The notes under the pieces: generated by a model | Told to the model about the DNA's origin: nothing | Seen by the model: the letters and a program-made list of their open reading frames with translations, nothing else | Databases searched by the model: none | Shown: in pieces, positions 1-6,687 of the stretch | How positions within the stretch are numbered: the first letter of the stretch is position 1 | Layout: each line of letters begins with the position of its first letter | Translations under genes and position numbers: made by a program | Origin: Deltaproteobacteria bacterium | GTDB taxonomy: Bacteria; Desulfobacterota; SM23-61 | DNA: 40,641 nt | Direction: 5' to 3' | Assembly: GCA_016875165.1 (NCBI GenBank) | Contig: VGSF01000035.1 | Coordinates: 1 to 40,641, forward strand

Positions 1-2
1 CA

Positions 3-173
3 GAACTTCGGGAAGGAGGGCAAAGAAGGAAGGTATCGGAGGTGCGGGGAAGAATAGCTCTTTTTTTATGCAGAGAGATGGGGATTCCTATGGCTGAGAT
101 TGCCAGACAGGTAGGGGTAGGTACGTCGGCGATTGGGATGGCCATAAGGAAAGAAGAGGGAAGAGTAATTTGA
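3..173 (+). CDS. C-terminal end of a REP-associated (Y1/HUH) transposase, cut by the window edge
   Basis: The frame is open from the window edge to a TGA at 171-173, giving about 56 residues. The end carries a helix-turn-helix-like segment (ALFLCREMGIPMAEIARQVG, then a second helix starting GTSAIGMAIRK). This resembles the DnaA-C-terminal-like DNA-binding tail often fused to Y1 transposases of the IS200/RAYT group. The catalytic HUH domain would lie outside the window, so whether the gene is intact cannot be judged. Just after the stop comes TTGGACAACGTCCCC, whose ACAACGTCCC is shared with the end of the small repeat at 21604-21691. Family assignment rests on the HTH pattern and context only. 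Confidence 0.55.
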   Translation, partial: ELREGGQRRKVSEVRGRIALFLCREMGIPMAEIARQVGVGTSAIGMAIRKEEGRVI

Positions 174-189
174 AATCTTTGGACAACGT

Positions 190-366
190 CCCCTCAACGC
201 AACACACGCAACACTTACAGAAAGGAGCATTCGACCATTCATATTTCCATGCCTCAGTCACGATCCCAGCCCTGACCGGATTCATCTCTACATACCGAAC
301 TGCCGCCAGAAGAAGCCTTTCATCCAGAACGTATGAGCTAAAACGGCCCTGAAAGAGATAACCTCG
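190..366 (-). pseudogene. Y1 (REP-associated) transposase fragment
   Basis: Read on the minus strand from 366, the frame gives RGYLFQGRFSSYVLDE followed by RYVEMNPVRAGIV. This is the conserved GHLFQGRY block and the catalytic-tyrosine block (Y..NPVRAG) of Y1 transposases. Downstream, after YEWSNA (around 230), the translation turns into Cys-rich nonsense until about 190. Upstream the frame runs straight into the repeat starting at 369. No start codon, HUH motif or C-terminal domain is present, so this is a remnant. It is oriented opposite to the transposase tail at 3-173, and the two remnants nearly touch. Confidence 0.7.
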
Positions 367-368
367 AA

Positions 369-496
369 CTCGTAAAAAGTAGTCACTCCGGTGAAAACCG
401 GAGTCCAGAATATTTATAAACCATTAAAAAGACTGGATTCCGGCTTTCGCCGGAATGACAAAAATGGGGCAAAGGCGACTTTTTACGAGATGATCA
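369..496. repeat. Family A inverted-repeat element, copy A1
   Basis: Bounded by CTCGTAAAAAGT on the left and ACTTTTTACGAG on the right. The interior holds a CACTCCGGTGAAAACCGGAG hairpin and a CTGGATTCCGGCTTTCGCCG hairpin. Other copies: 11337-11493, 17545-17652 (right end lost), 21871-22025, 28566-28736 and 33908-34062. No coding potential. It abuts the transposase fragment on its left. Confidence 0.8.
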
Positions 497-529
497 AATT
501 TATAAAAAAAAGGGAAAAGCGGGTTAAAA

Positions 530-1837
530 TCAGTTGGTGAGAGAGGCGATTGCGGCTCCGATCAATGTGGCATTTTCAACATTAATAATTTCGTAATTTC
601 TTTCATGCTGCTCAATTAAAAAATTCTTTAAATAATATTCAACCTTTGATTTTAAGCCATGTAAGCCATAAAAGGCGCTTCCTTCGGCTGTCACACAAAC
701 CGGGTAACACGGGTTTTCACCCATGCCGGATTTAATAACAGCAGCCGATATATTGATTGCCGTCAACAGGGCGGCTCTTTCAATCAATCTATCGCATAGA
801 TAGTACAAAGCCATACAATCATCATCAGACCGGCATGTCAGAAGGGATGTTAAAGGATTTTCCTTTCCGGGGGAAGAGGACACAAAGTAGTTCATGTGTT
901 TCGTTTCCATGATCTTAATATTTAATATCTCCCTCTTCAATTTTTCGGAAAAGAGTCCTTCTTCCGCCGCGATCTTCATGGTTTTCAGGAATAATTCTCC
1001 CAGATAAGCCCCTGAAATCATTTTTTCAAAAGTGTACATTCCCGGATTGACGGTTGTCTGGTCAAAGAGCAGATCAATTTTCCCCCGCGGTCCTTTACCG
1101 AATGAGCCAGATTCGACATTGATGATCTGGCTTTTTTCTCTGGGTAGACCTTGAATCTTTAAAATGTTGTTATTCTGTTCCACGTAGGAGCAATTGGTTC
1201 CTGTGCCCAAAATAAAACTAATGTAACTGCTGAATTTCCGGCCGCTAAATTTTGATTTGCCAGCCAGGAGAGTGGCCACGGTGTCATTCAATAGAACCAC
1301 ACTCATATCTTCCTTATGCCCCAGCGAGCGAATGGCCCGGAGTAAATTATCTCCGATCATCTGGCCTTCCACATCCCTGGCCCGAACTTCTTTCGAAAAA
1401 CGTATCAACCTTCCGTCTTTGTTGGGTAAAATTTCCGCCGCATAGGAAAAACAGAATCCAATTTTGCGACTAGCTCCAATGGCAGTTTTCAAATAACTGG
1501 CCATGGTTGCAAAAAAAGTTTCCTTGCTTATCTCTCCATTTGTTCCAGGCATGGGAAAGACCTGTAAGTTTTCTATGACCGGCGCGCCTTCCCTGGTAAA
1601 ATATAAAGTGGCCACCCTGAAGTTGGTTCCTCCGGCATCGATTACGATAGCCGCCTCATCAACCGGCACTTCCTGGTCAACTTCTATGTAGGTAGGAATC
1701 ATCTCCAGAGAGCTCTTTTCACCCGCCAGCCCTTTTCCCATTTCATCCAGAAAAATATGGCAATACTTATCCATGTCGATATCCTGAAAATCCATCTCGT
1801 ACCGTTTCAGGAAATCGATCACTCTTACTGTTTGCAT
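530..1837 (-). CDS. Hexokinase, eukaryote-type family
   Basis: Predicted to phosphorylate glucose or another hexose with ATP in the cytoplasm. The 435-residue protein shows the sugar-kinase/actin fold motifs in order: phosphate-1 loop DAGGTNFRV (67-75), a degenerate SYAAEI sugar loop (131-136; eukaryotic enzymes have SFPxxQ), phosphate-2 loop LNDTVATLLAG with catalytic Asp185, LGTGTN (210-215), a VESGSFG loop with Glu242 as sugar ligand, and the signature FEKMISGAYLGEL (270-282). The length matches one 50-kDa hexokinase half rather than the short bacterial ROK glucokinases. The start is supported by GGAAGG just upstream of the ATG. It stands alone: no sugar transporter or glycolytic neighbour is visible, and both sides are repeat DNA. 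Substrate is unknown from sequence. Confidence 0.88.
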   Translation of the reverse strand: MQTVRVIDFLKRYEMDFQDIDMDKYCHIFLDEMGKGLAGEKSSLEMIPTYIEVDQEVPVDEAAIVIDAGGTNFRVATLYFTREGAPVIENLQVFPMPGTNGEISKETFFATMASYLKTAIGASRKIGFCFSYAAEILPNKDGRLIRFSKEVRARDVEGQMIGDNLLRAIRSLGHKEDMSVVLLNDTVATLLAGKSKFSGRKFSSYISFILGTGTNCSYVEQNNNILKIQGLPREKSQIINVESGSFGKGPRGKIDLLFDQTTVNPGMYTFEKMISGAYLGELFLKTMKIAAEEGLFSEKLKREILNIKIMETKHMNYFVSSSPGKENPLTSLLTCRSDDDCMALYYLCDRLIERAALLTAINISAAVIKSGMGENPCYPVCVTAEGSAFYGLHGLKSKVEYYLKNFLIEQHERNYEIINVENATLIGAAIASLTN

Positions 1838-1870
1838 ATCCTTCCGCCTTAGGTTAAAGGGCTACTACCT

Positions 1871-2098
1871 GAGCCTCTTGCAAAAGTCTCAAAAAAGCAA
1901 ATAGAAAAATCTTTTCCTGAGGAACTTGAGAGCATCAGTTGTAGGATTTTGAATCTCAGTTCCTTCAGAAGTCATCTTGAGGAATGTTTTTTATCCGTGG
2001 CTCTCCTTGTTTTATTTTTTTTGTAAAAAAACTATATCACAGAAGAACCCTTGAAGCTCATCCCTTTTATGGCTTATTTACACTTTTGAAAGAGGCTC
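1871..2098. repeat. Family C inverted-repeat element, copy C1
   Basis: Left end GAGCCTCTTGCAAAAGT, right end ACTTTTGAAAGAGGCTC (one mismatch as inverted repeats). Flanked by ACCT and ACAT, a probable decayed 4-bp target duplication. The interior differs from copies C2 and C3. It lies upstream of the hexokinase gene. Confidence 0.65.
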
Positions 2099-2332
2099 AC
2101 ATAATAATGTCATTGCACAAGGAGCGGACCTATAGTCCGGACGGAAATTAGGCGGGCATGGTTGAAATTCAGAAATTATCGGGGATAACCTTTTAAATTG
2201 TAACTATTTGAAACATTACCTGATTTTACGGTTAAAAAAATCTTAATAAATTATTACGCTGGCGAATAGTTTGGATACGAATTTTCTTGACATTTTTGAT
2301 GCTGTTTTTTAGAATGCGGAAAACGGAATTTA

Positions 2333-2598
2333 GTAACAGTTTAGCGATTTGAAAAAATGGTATAAAAGCCTTTGTTGAGGGCCGGGGGTTAGAGCGGAAC
2401 GCGCTGGAAGCATCGGTTGGGGTTCCGCTTGGCCACGAAGACAGAAGATCTTTTCCTCCGGAGGAGGCGGGGGTTCTTGCCCGCCCCATATGCGGAGATA
2501 TAAGCGCCTTATGATTGCAAACGTTCCGCTCTGGCACCCGGCCACTGGAATCCCTTGGCCGGTACAACACGCCTTTTTTCAAAGAGCTAAAGTGTTAC
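2333..2598. repeat. Family B inverted-repeat element (MITE-like), copy B1
   Basis: 266 bp with imperfect terminal inverted repeats of about 28 bp (GTAACAGTTTAGC at the left, GCTAAAGTGTTAC at the right). The similarity extends inward (GGCCGGG..AGAGCGGAACG on both arms), so the whole element can fold as a long hairpin around a centre containing TCCTCCGGAGGA. Flanked by GGAATTTA (2325-2332) and GAAATTTA (2599-2606), an 8-bp target duplication with one mismatch. It ends 42 bp before the acyl-CoA dehydrogenase start. The rest of the gap 1838-2332 holds copy C1 and otherwise nothing recognisable. Confidence 0.85.
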
Positions 2599-2640
2599 GA
2601 AATTTATAATAAAGGCACATCAACCCAAAAGGAGGGAGTC

Positions 2641-4500
2641 ATGAGCAATGGAACTTTTCCGATTAACATGAGGGATATTCGCTTCGTTCTGTACGAACAA
2701 TTGGGGATTGAACGGCTCTGCGAGTTCGATAAATTCAAGGATTATTCCAGGGAAACTTTTGACATGGTTCTGGAAGAAGGGGCCAAGCTGGCAGCGGAAG
2801 TTATTGCTCCTTTGAATTCCATCGCCGATAAAGAAGGCTGCACCTTCGAGAAAGGGAAAGTGAAAGTCCCGGAAGCCTTCCATGAAGCCTTCAAGAAATA
2901 CTGCGAGGGCGGATGGATTGCGGCTTCGGCGAATGTTGAAGCCGGAGGGCAGGGGTTGCCGAATTCCGTGGCTCTGGCGACCGCCGAGATGTTTGTGGGG
3001 GCGGGCGTTTCCTTCACCACCTACCCCGGGCTTACCCGCGGTTGCGCAAACCTGATCGAAAGTTTCGGCTCACCGGAACAGAAGCAGATGCACCTGGAGA
3101 AAATGTACAGCGGCCAGTGGACCGGCACTATGTGCCTGACCGAACCCCAGGCCGGGAGCGCCGTGGGGGACATTAAAGCCATGGCCAAAAAGGAAGGAGA
3201 TCATTATTTAATCCAGGGCACGAAGATATTCATCACTGCTGGCGACCATAACCTGACCGAGAACATTATTCATGCCGTGCTAGCCCGGACGGAGAACGCC
3301 CCTCCGGGAATTAAAGGTTTAAGCCTCTTTATCGTACCCAAGGTGCGCATCAACCCCGATGGCTCCCTGGGAGAAGCCAACGATGTAAATTGCGGCGGCA
3401 TCGAGCATAAGATGGGTCTCAAAGGTTCGGCGACCGCCACCCTTAATTTCGGAGATGAAGGGAAGTGCCATGGGTATATCCTCGGGCAGGAAGGACAGGG
3501 GATTCAGCTCATGTTCCAGATGATGAACGAAGCCCGTCTGGGTGTGGGAGTGCAAGGGTTTGCTCTGGGGAACCTGGCTTACCTTTATGCCCTGAAATAT
3601 GCCAAAGAACGCATCCAGGGCGTGGAGATCACCAAGATGAGAGACCCCAACGCCCCCCGGGTGACCATCATTAACCATCCCGACGTACGCCGGATGCTCA
3701 TGACCATGAAAGCTTATACCGAAGGTCTGCGGGCGCTGATTTACCGCTCCGCCTACTATGCGGATTTGGCCGAGGTAGCCACAGACCCGAAAGAGAAAGA
3801 ATACTGCGAAAACATGATCGATCTCCTGATTCCCATCGTTAAGGCCTATTCAACGGACATAGCCTTCCGCCTGACCGAATTGGCCATCCAGGTTCACGGA
3901 GGGTATGGGTATTGCGGCGAATACCACGTGGAACAGCTCTGCCGGGACGTGAAGATCACTTCGATTTACGAAGGCACGAACGGCATCCAGGCCATGGACC
4001 TGGTAGGACGCAAGCTCTCCATGAAAAAGGGAGCCTTGGTCATGGGCTGGATGAAAGAAATGAATGAGTTCATAGAGAAGCATAAAGCCCATCCTGTTTT
4101 CGGGACGGCCATCGCGCAACTGGAACAGGCCAAAAATACTCTTATCAATGTTTCTCTGCATTTCGCCAAGGTCTCGGCTGGCGGAGACCCGCTCTACCCG
4201 ATGCTCCATGCCTGCCCGTACCTTGAACTTTTTGGAGAGGTGGAGCTGGCCTACCTCCTTCTGGACCAGGCGATCATCGCCCAGAATAAACTTCAGGCCA
4301 TCTTCCAGAATGCCGGGGCAACCACGGAAGAGGCCAAGGCCAAAGTCATTGACGATCAAGCCGATGCGGCTTTCTACTGCGGGAAGATCCATATCGCAGA
4401 ATTTTTTGCCAGCAACATTCTGCCCAAAGTTCAAGCTACGGCCATGACAATCCTTGGCGGAAACCGCAGCGGCTTGACCATGCCGGAGGTTGCCTTTTAG
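2641..4500 (+). CDS. Acyl-CoA dehydrogenase, long form with C-terminal extension (DmdC-like)
   Basis: FAD enzyme predicted to oxidise an acyl-CoA to its 2,3-enoyl-CoA. The ATG at 2641 is preferred over upstream in-frame starts because AAGGAGGGAGTC precedes it; the earlier starts fall inside repeat B1. The 619 residues are about 240 longer than a classical acyl-CoA dehydrogenase, with an N-terminal extension and a C-terminal helical domain as in the 3-methylmercaptopropionyl-CoA dehydrogenase/FadE5-like group. Visible motifs: CLTEPQAGSAVGDIK (165-179, flavin/substrate binding), IQVHGGYGYCGEYHVEQLCR (416-435) and SIYEGTNGIQAMDL with probable catalytic Glu444. The substrate is not predictable. 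The next gene is an EamA-type transporter. Confidence 0.9.
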   Translation: MSNGTFPINMRDIRFVLYEQLGIERLCEFDKFKDYSRETFDMVLEEGAKLAAEVIAPLNSIADKEGCTFEKGKVKVPEAFHEAFKKYCEGGWIAASANVEAGGQGLPNSVALATAEMFVGAGVSFTTYPGLTRGCANLIESFGSPEQKQMHLEKMYSGQWTGTMCLTEPQAGSAVGDIKAMAKKEGDHYLIQGTKIFITAGDHNLTENIIHAVLARTENAPPGIKGLSLFIVPKVRINPDGSLGEANDVNCGGIEHKMGLKGSATATLNFGDEGKCHGYILGQEGQGIQLMFQMMNEARLGVGVQGFALGNLAYLYALKYAKERIQGVEITKMRDPNAPRVTIINHPDVRRMLMTMKAYTEGLRALIYRSAYYADLAEVATDPKEKEYCENMIDLLIPIVKAYSTDIAFRLTELAIQVHGGYGYCGEYHVEQLCRDVKITSIYEGTNGIQAMDLVGRKLSMKKGALVMGWMKEMNEFIEKHKAHPVFGTAIAQLEQAKNTLINVSLHFAKVSAGGDPLYPMLHACPYLELFGEVELAYLLLDQAIIAQNKLQAIFQNAGATTEEAKAKVIDDQADAAFYCGKIHIAEFFASNILPKVQATAMTILGGNRSGLTMPEVAF

Positions 4501-4612
4501 ACTGATTTCGTTTTAATTGCCTTCAGGAGGTGGTCTTGAATGAGATCGCCTCTTTTTTTTCCCAAAACAGGCTGAAGAAAGTTCGGCCCGCGAAACCTTC
4601 GGGGAGTTCGCC

Positions 4613-5029
4613 ATGAAACTCATGATCTTTTTGTTTTTGACAACTTTATTCTGGGGAGTGGCGGCGATATTCGATAAGATGGCCCTGGGAAAGACAGCGC
4701 CCTTTGCCGGCATGATGGTTCGCCAGTTCATTCTGACCGGGATCATTTTCGTGATGGCTTTAAGCAGTGGCCGGTTGGGGGGAATGGGGACCCTGGATTG
4801 GCGTTCTGTTCTCTTCTTCGGGTTGAGCGGGATCTGCGGGGGGGCCGCCGGGCTCTGGACTTATTACCATGCCTTGAGACTGGGCGGCGCCTCCATGGTT
4901 GTGCCCATTACGGCCACCTACCCATTAATCACCGCCTTATTGAGCTGGGCCATTTTGCAGGAGAGCTTCACCGTTACCCGCTTGATTGGAACGGCTTTGA
5001 TTGTCCTGGGGGTGTGGCTGGTGAAATAA
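4613..5029 (+). CDS. Half-size EamA/DMT-superfamily membrane transporter
   Basis: The 138-residue hydrophobic protein has about five membrane segments: roughly 3-20, 33-50, 66-84, 89-107 and 115-136. It carries the EamA pattern: LFWGVAAIFDKMAL at the N-terminus, YYHALRLGGASMVVPITATY in the middle, and a final LIGTALIVLGVWLV helix. Full-length DMT exporters have two such repeats; this is one repeat, so it would have to dimerise as small multidrug-resistance proteins do. GGGGAG lies about 8 bases before the ATG. It lies 112 bp after the acyl-CoA dehydrogenase and could be cotranscribed. The transported compound is unknown. Confidence 0.8.
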   Translation: MKLMIFLFLTTLFWGVAAIFDKMALGKTAPFAGMMVRQFILTGIIFVMALSSGRLGGMGTLDWRSVLFFGLSGICGGAAGLWTYYHALRLGGASMVVPITATYPLITALLSWAILQESFTVTRLIGTALIVLGVWLVK

Positions 5030-5032
5030 TGG

Positions 5033-5179
5033 GCAATGGTCAATGAGCAATAGGCAATGGTCAATGAGCAATAGGCAATGGTCAATGAGCAATAGGCAAT
5101 GGTCAATGAGCAATAGGCAATGGTCAATGAGCAATAGGCAATGGTCAATAGGTAATGGTCAATAGGTAATGGGCAATAG
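5033..5179. repeat. Tandem repeat: five 21-bp units plus three 14-bp units
   Basis: Five near-perfect copies of GCAATGGTCAATGAGCAATAG (21 bp) run from 5033 to 5137. Three shortened 14-bp variants follow (GCAATGGTCAATAG-like) to 5179. The deeper period is 7 bp (NCAATRR). There are no spacers, so this is not CRISPR. It starts 3 bp after the EamA stop codon. Minus-strand ORFs reading YCSLTIA repeats are artefacts of this array. Confidence 0.9.
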
Positions 5180-5333
5180 GCTACAGGCGAACAGCATAAG
5201 GCAAAAGGCGCAAGGCGAAAGAAAGGACGATTGGGATGAAAAGAAGAAACGAAAAAAAACTGACAGGGGGCAAACGCGAAAGGGGCTGGAGGGTAGTCCA
5301 TAGCGGATGCGTTATATAAAACCGCTTATTAGA

Positions 5334-5650
5334 GAGCCTCTTGCAAAAGTATTTTTTTGTGGTTCGACAAGCTCACCACGAACTGTTACCACCGGTCAAT
5401 TTAGGGACCTTTTTCACCGATAAAAATTCTTCCCTCGAACCAGAGGAATTAGAGCATCAAGATGAATGAATTGATAATCTTACCCTTCCAAATAATCGAA
5501 TCATATGGTCAACAGGGGGGAAACCCAAATCGCTGATAAAGGGGGATTATGAAATCGGTGGTAACAACCGGAAAAACTAAATAATTTCAACCTAAGCCCG
5601 TTCACCCTGAGCCTGTCGAAGGGTAAATTACGGACTTTTGCAAGAAGCTC
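5334..5650. repeat. Family C inverted-repeat element, copy C2, carrying a nested insertion
   Basis: Ends GAGCCTCTTGCAAAAGT and ACTTTTGCAAGAAGCTC, flanked on both sides by TAGA (5330-5333 and 5651-5654), a perfect 4-bp target duplication. The sequence matches copy C3 (19332-19461) except that 183 bp are inserted after CTCACCACGAAC. The stretch between the tandem array and this element (5180-5333) holds nothing recognisable. Confidence 0.8.
5384..5566. repeat. 183-bp inverted-repeat element inserted inside copy C2
   Basis: The insert begins TGTTACCACCG and ends CGGTGGTAACA, an 11-bp perfect terminal inverted repeat. A 2-bp AC lies on each side. Copy C3 shows the uninterrupted sequence CACGAACGGAAAAAC at this point, so the boundaries are defined by an internal comparison. 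No protein is encoded. Confidence 0.75.
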
Positions 5651-5730
5651 TAGAGTTAAGTATTTTAATAAATGATGACAATTTAGCAAGGCACAAACCA
5701 CCTTCAATCCTGACAGTTGACCTGTTTATG

Positions 5731-5744
5731 GACTATATTTAGTC
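5731..5744. promoter_or_regulatory. Candidate operator of the toxin-antitoxin pair
   Basis: The palindrome GACTATATTTAGTC (5-bp perfect arms, 4-bp centre) lies 25 bp before the antitoxin start. Phd/YefM antitoxins usually repress their own operon by binding a palindrome in this position. Inference from position and symmetry only. Confidence 0.45.
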
Positions 5745-5769
5745 ATGCTCAAGGAAGGGAGGTTTTCCC

Positions 5770-6045
5770 ATGAAACTGTCCAGCCAGATCAAGCCCATCA
5801 GTTACCTGAAGGCCCATACCGCCGAAATTGTAAGGAAGCTGAACGAACACCGGGAGCCGCTGATCATCACCCAGAACGGCCAAGCCAAGGTGGTCATACA
5901 GGACATCGAAAGCTACGAGCAAACCCAGGAAACAATGGCCCTCTTGAAGATTCTGGCGCTCGGGACCCGTCAGATCGGGGAAGGCAAGGTCCAGCCCGCT
6001 GAGGATGTGATCAAACGTCTGCGCAAGCGACAGGAAGATCACTGA
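5770..6045 (+). CDS. Type II antitoxin, Phd/YefM family
   Basis: Predicted to neutralise the ParE/RelE-type toxin encoded next and to autorepress the operon. The 91-residue protein has the Phd/YefM N-terminal DNA-binding fold: ISYLKAHTAEIVRKLNEHRE (14-33), then PLIITQNGQAKVVIQDIESY (34-53). A charged C-terminal tail (KRLRKRQEDH) would form the toxin-binding part. GGAAGGGAGG lies just upstream of the ATG. Its stop overlaps the toxin start by one base (TGATG), so translation is probably coupled. A palindrome at 5731-5744 is a likely binding site. Confidence 0.9.
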   Translation: MKLSSQIKPISYLKAHTAEIVRKLNEHREPLIITQNGQAKVVIQDIESYEQTQETMALLKILALGTRQIGEGKVQPAEDVIKRLRKRQEDH

Positions 6046-6371
6046 TGCCGTTGGCGGTTTTCCTGACCAATGATGCAGCAGTTGATCTCCCTGAGCTTTA
6101 TGACTATATTGCTCTGCACGATGCGCCTCAAAAAGCGGACTACGTTTTGGAGCAGATCGAGAGAGCCTTCTCCAGGCTGGCCGAATTCCCCGAGCGGGGT
6201 GGACATCCGAAAGAACTGCTGGCGCTCGGGATTCATGAGTACCGCGAGATTTTCTTCAAACCCTACCGCATCATTTACCGAGTCATGGATAAAAACGGCT
6301 ACGTTCTGCTGATTGCCGATGGCCGTCGTGACATGCAGACGCTGTTGCAACGCCGATTGTTAGGCGCGTAA
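6045..6371 (+). CDS. Type II toxin, ParE/RelE superfamily
   Basis: The 108-residue protein has the ParE/RelE pattern: an N-terminal AAVDLPELYDYIALHDAPQK helix pair (11-30), a central AFSRLAEFPERGGHPKEL segment, and the C-terminal strands YREIFFKPYRIIYRVMD and YVLLIADGRRDMQTLLQRRL. The FFKPYRIIYR strand and the GRRDMQ end are typical of ParE toxins, which poison gyrase, rather than of the mRNA-cleaving RelE branch. The sequence does not prove the target. The start overlaps the antitoxin stop by one base. Both genes look intact. Confidence 0.88.
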   Translation: MPLAVFLTNDAAVDLPELYDYIALHDAPQKADYVLEQIERAFSRLAEFPERGGHPKELLALGIHEYREIFFKPYRIIYRVMDKNGYVLLIADGRRDMQTLLQRRLLGA

Positions 6372-6687
6372 TACATAGCGCCGGATTGGCAAATGGGAGC
6401 GCGATCTGAGGGGCATTGAACAAAAAAGGAATTTGGACATTATGGCCGAACAAAGGAATTCAGAGGACGCCGAAATAGCGGGGCTGAGAATTTCCGGCCC
6501 CGTAAGTCGGCGCGACTGATTTCGAAGCCGATGGCGCGGACGCTTTGCGCCGCGACATCGGGGCTGCGGATTGACATCCGCTTTCTGTCCGGCGCTTGGC
6601 GCCGGCCATCAAGCGGCTGCAAGGGAATGTCATCCAGGCCGAGCAAGCGCGCGTCCGCCCTCCGCTGATTCGCACCTCCGATAATCA
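6372..6687. other. Intergenic region of 316 bp without a recognised gene
   Basis: Lies between the toxin stop and the topA stop. It contains short GC-rich inverted repeats (for example CGGGGC near 6480 paired with GGCCCCG near 6498, and GGCGCTTGGCGCC near 6592), but no open frame with family resemblance and no copy of the repeat families seen elsewhere here. Confidence 0.5.

Noticed and set aside
2232..2582. 116-residue minus-strand ORF
   Set aside because: Lies almost wholly inside repeat B1 and its flank; other B copies do not keep the frame open in the same way.
3850..4434. 194-residue minus-strand ORF
   Set aside because: Antisense shadow of the long acyl-CoA dehydrogenase.
5033..5179. 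Possible CRISPR array
   Set aside because: The repeats are directly adjacent with no unique spacers, and no cas genes are present.
4918..5301. Minus-strand ORF with repeated YCSLTIA units
   Set aside because: Created by the 21-bp tandem array, whose period is a multiple of three; no start context and no family resemblance.
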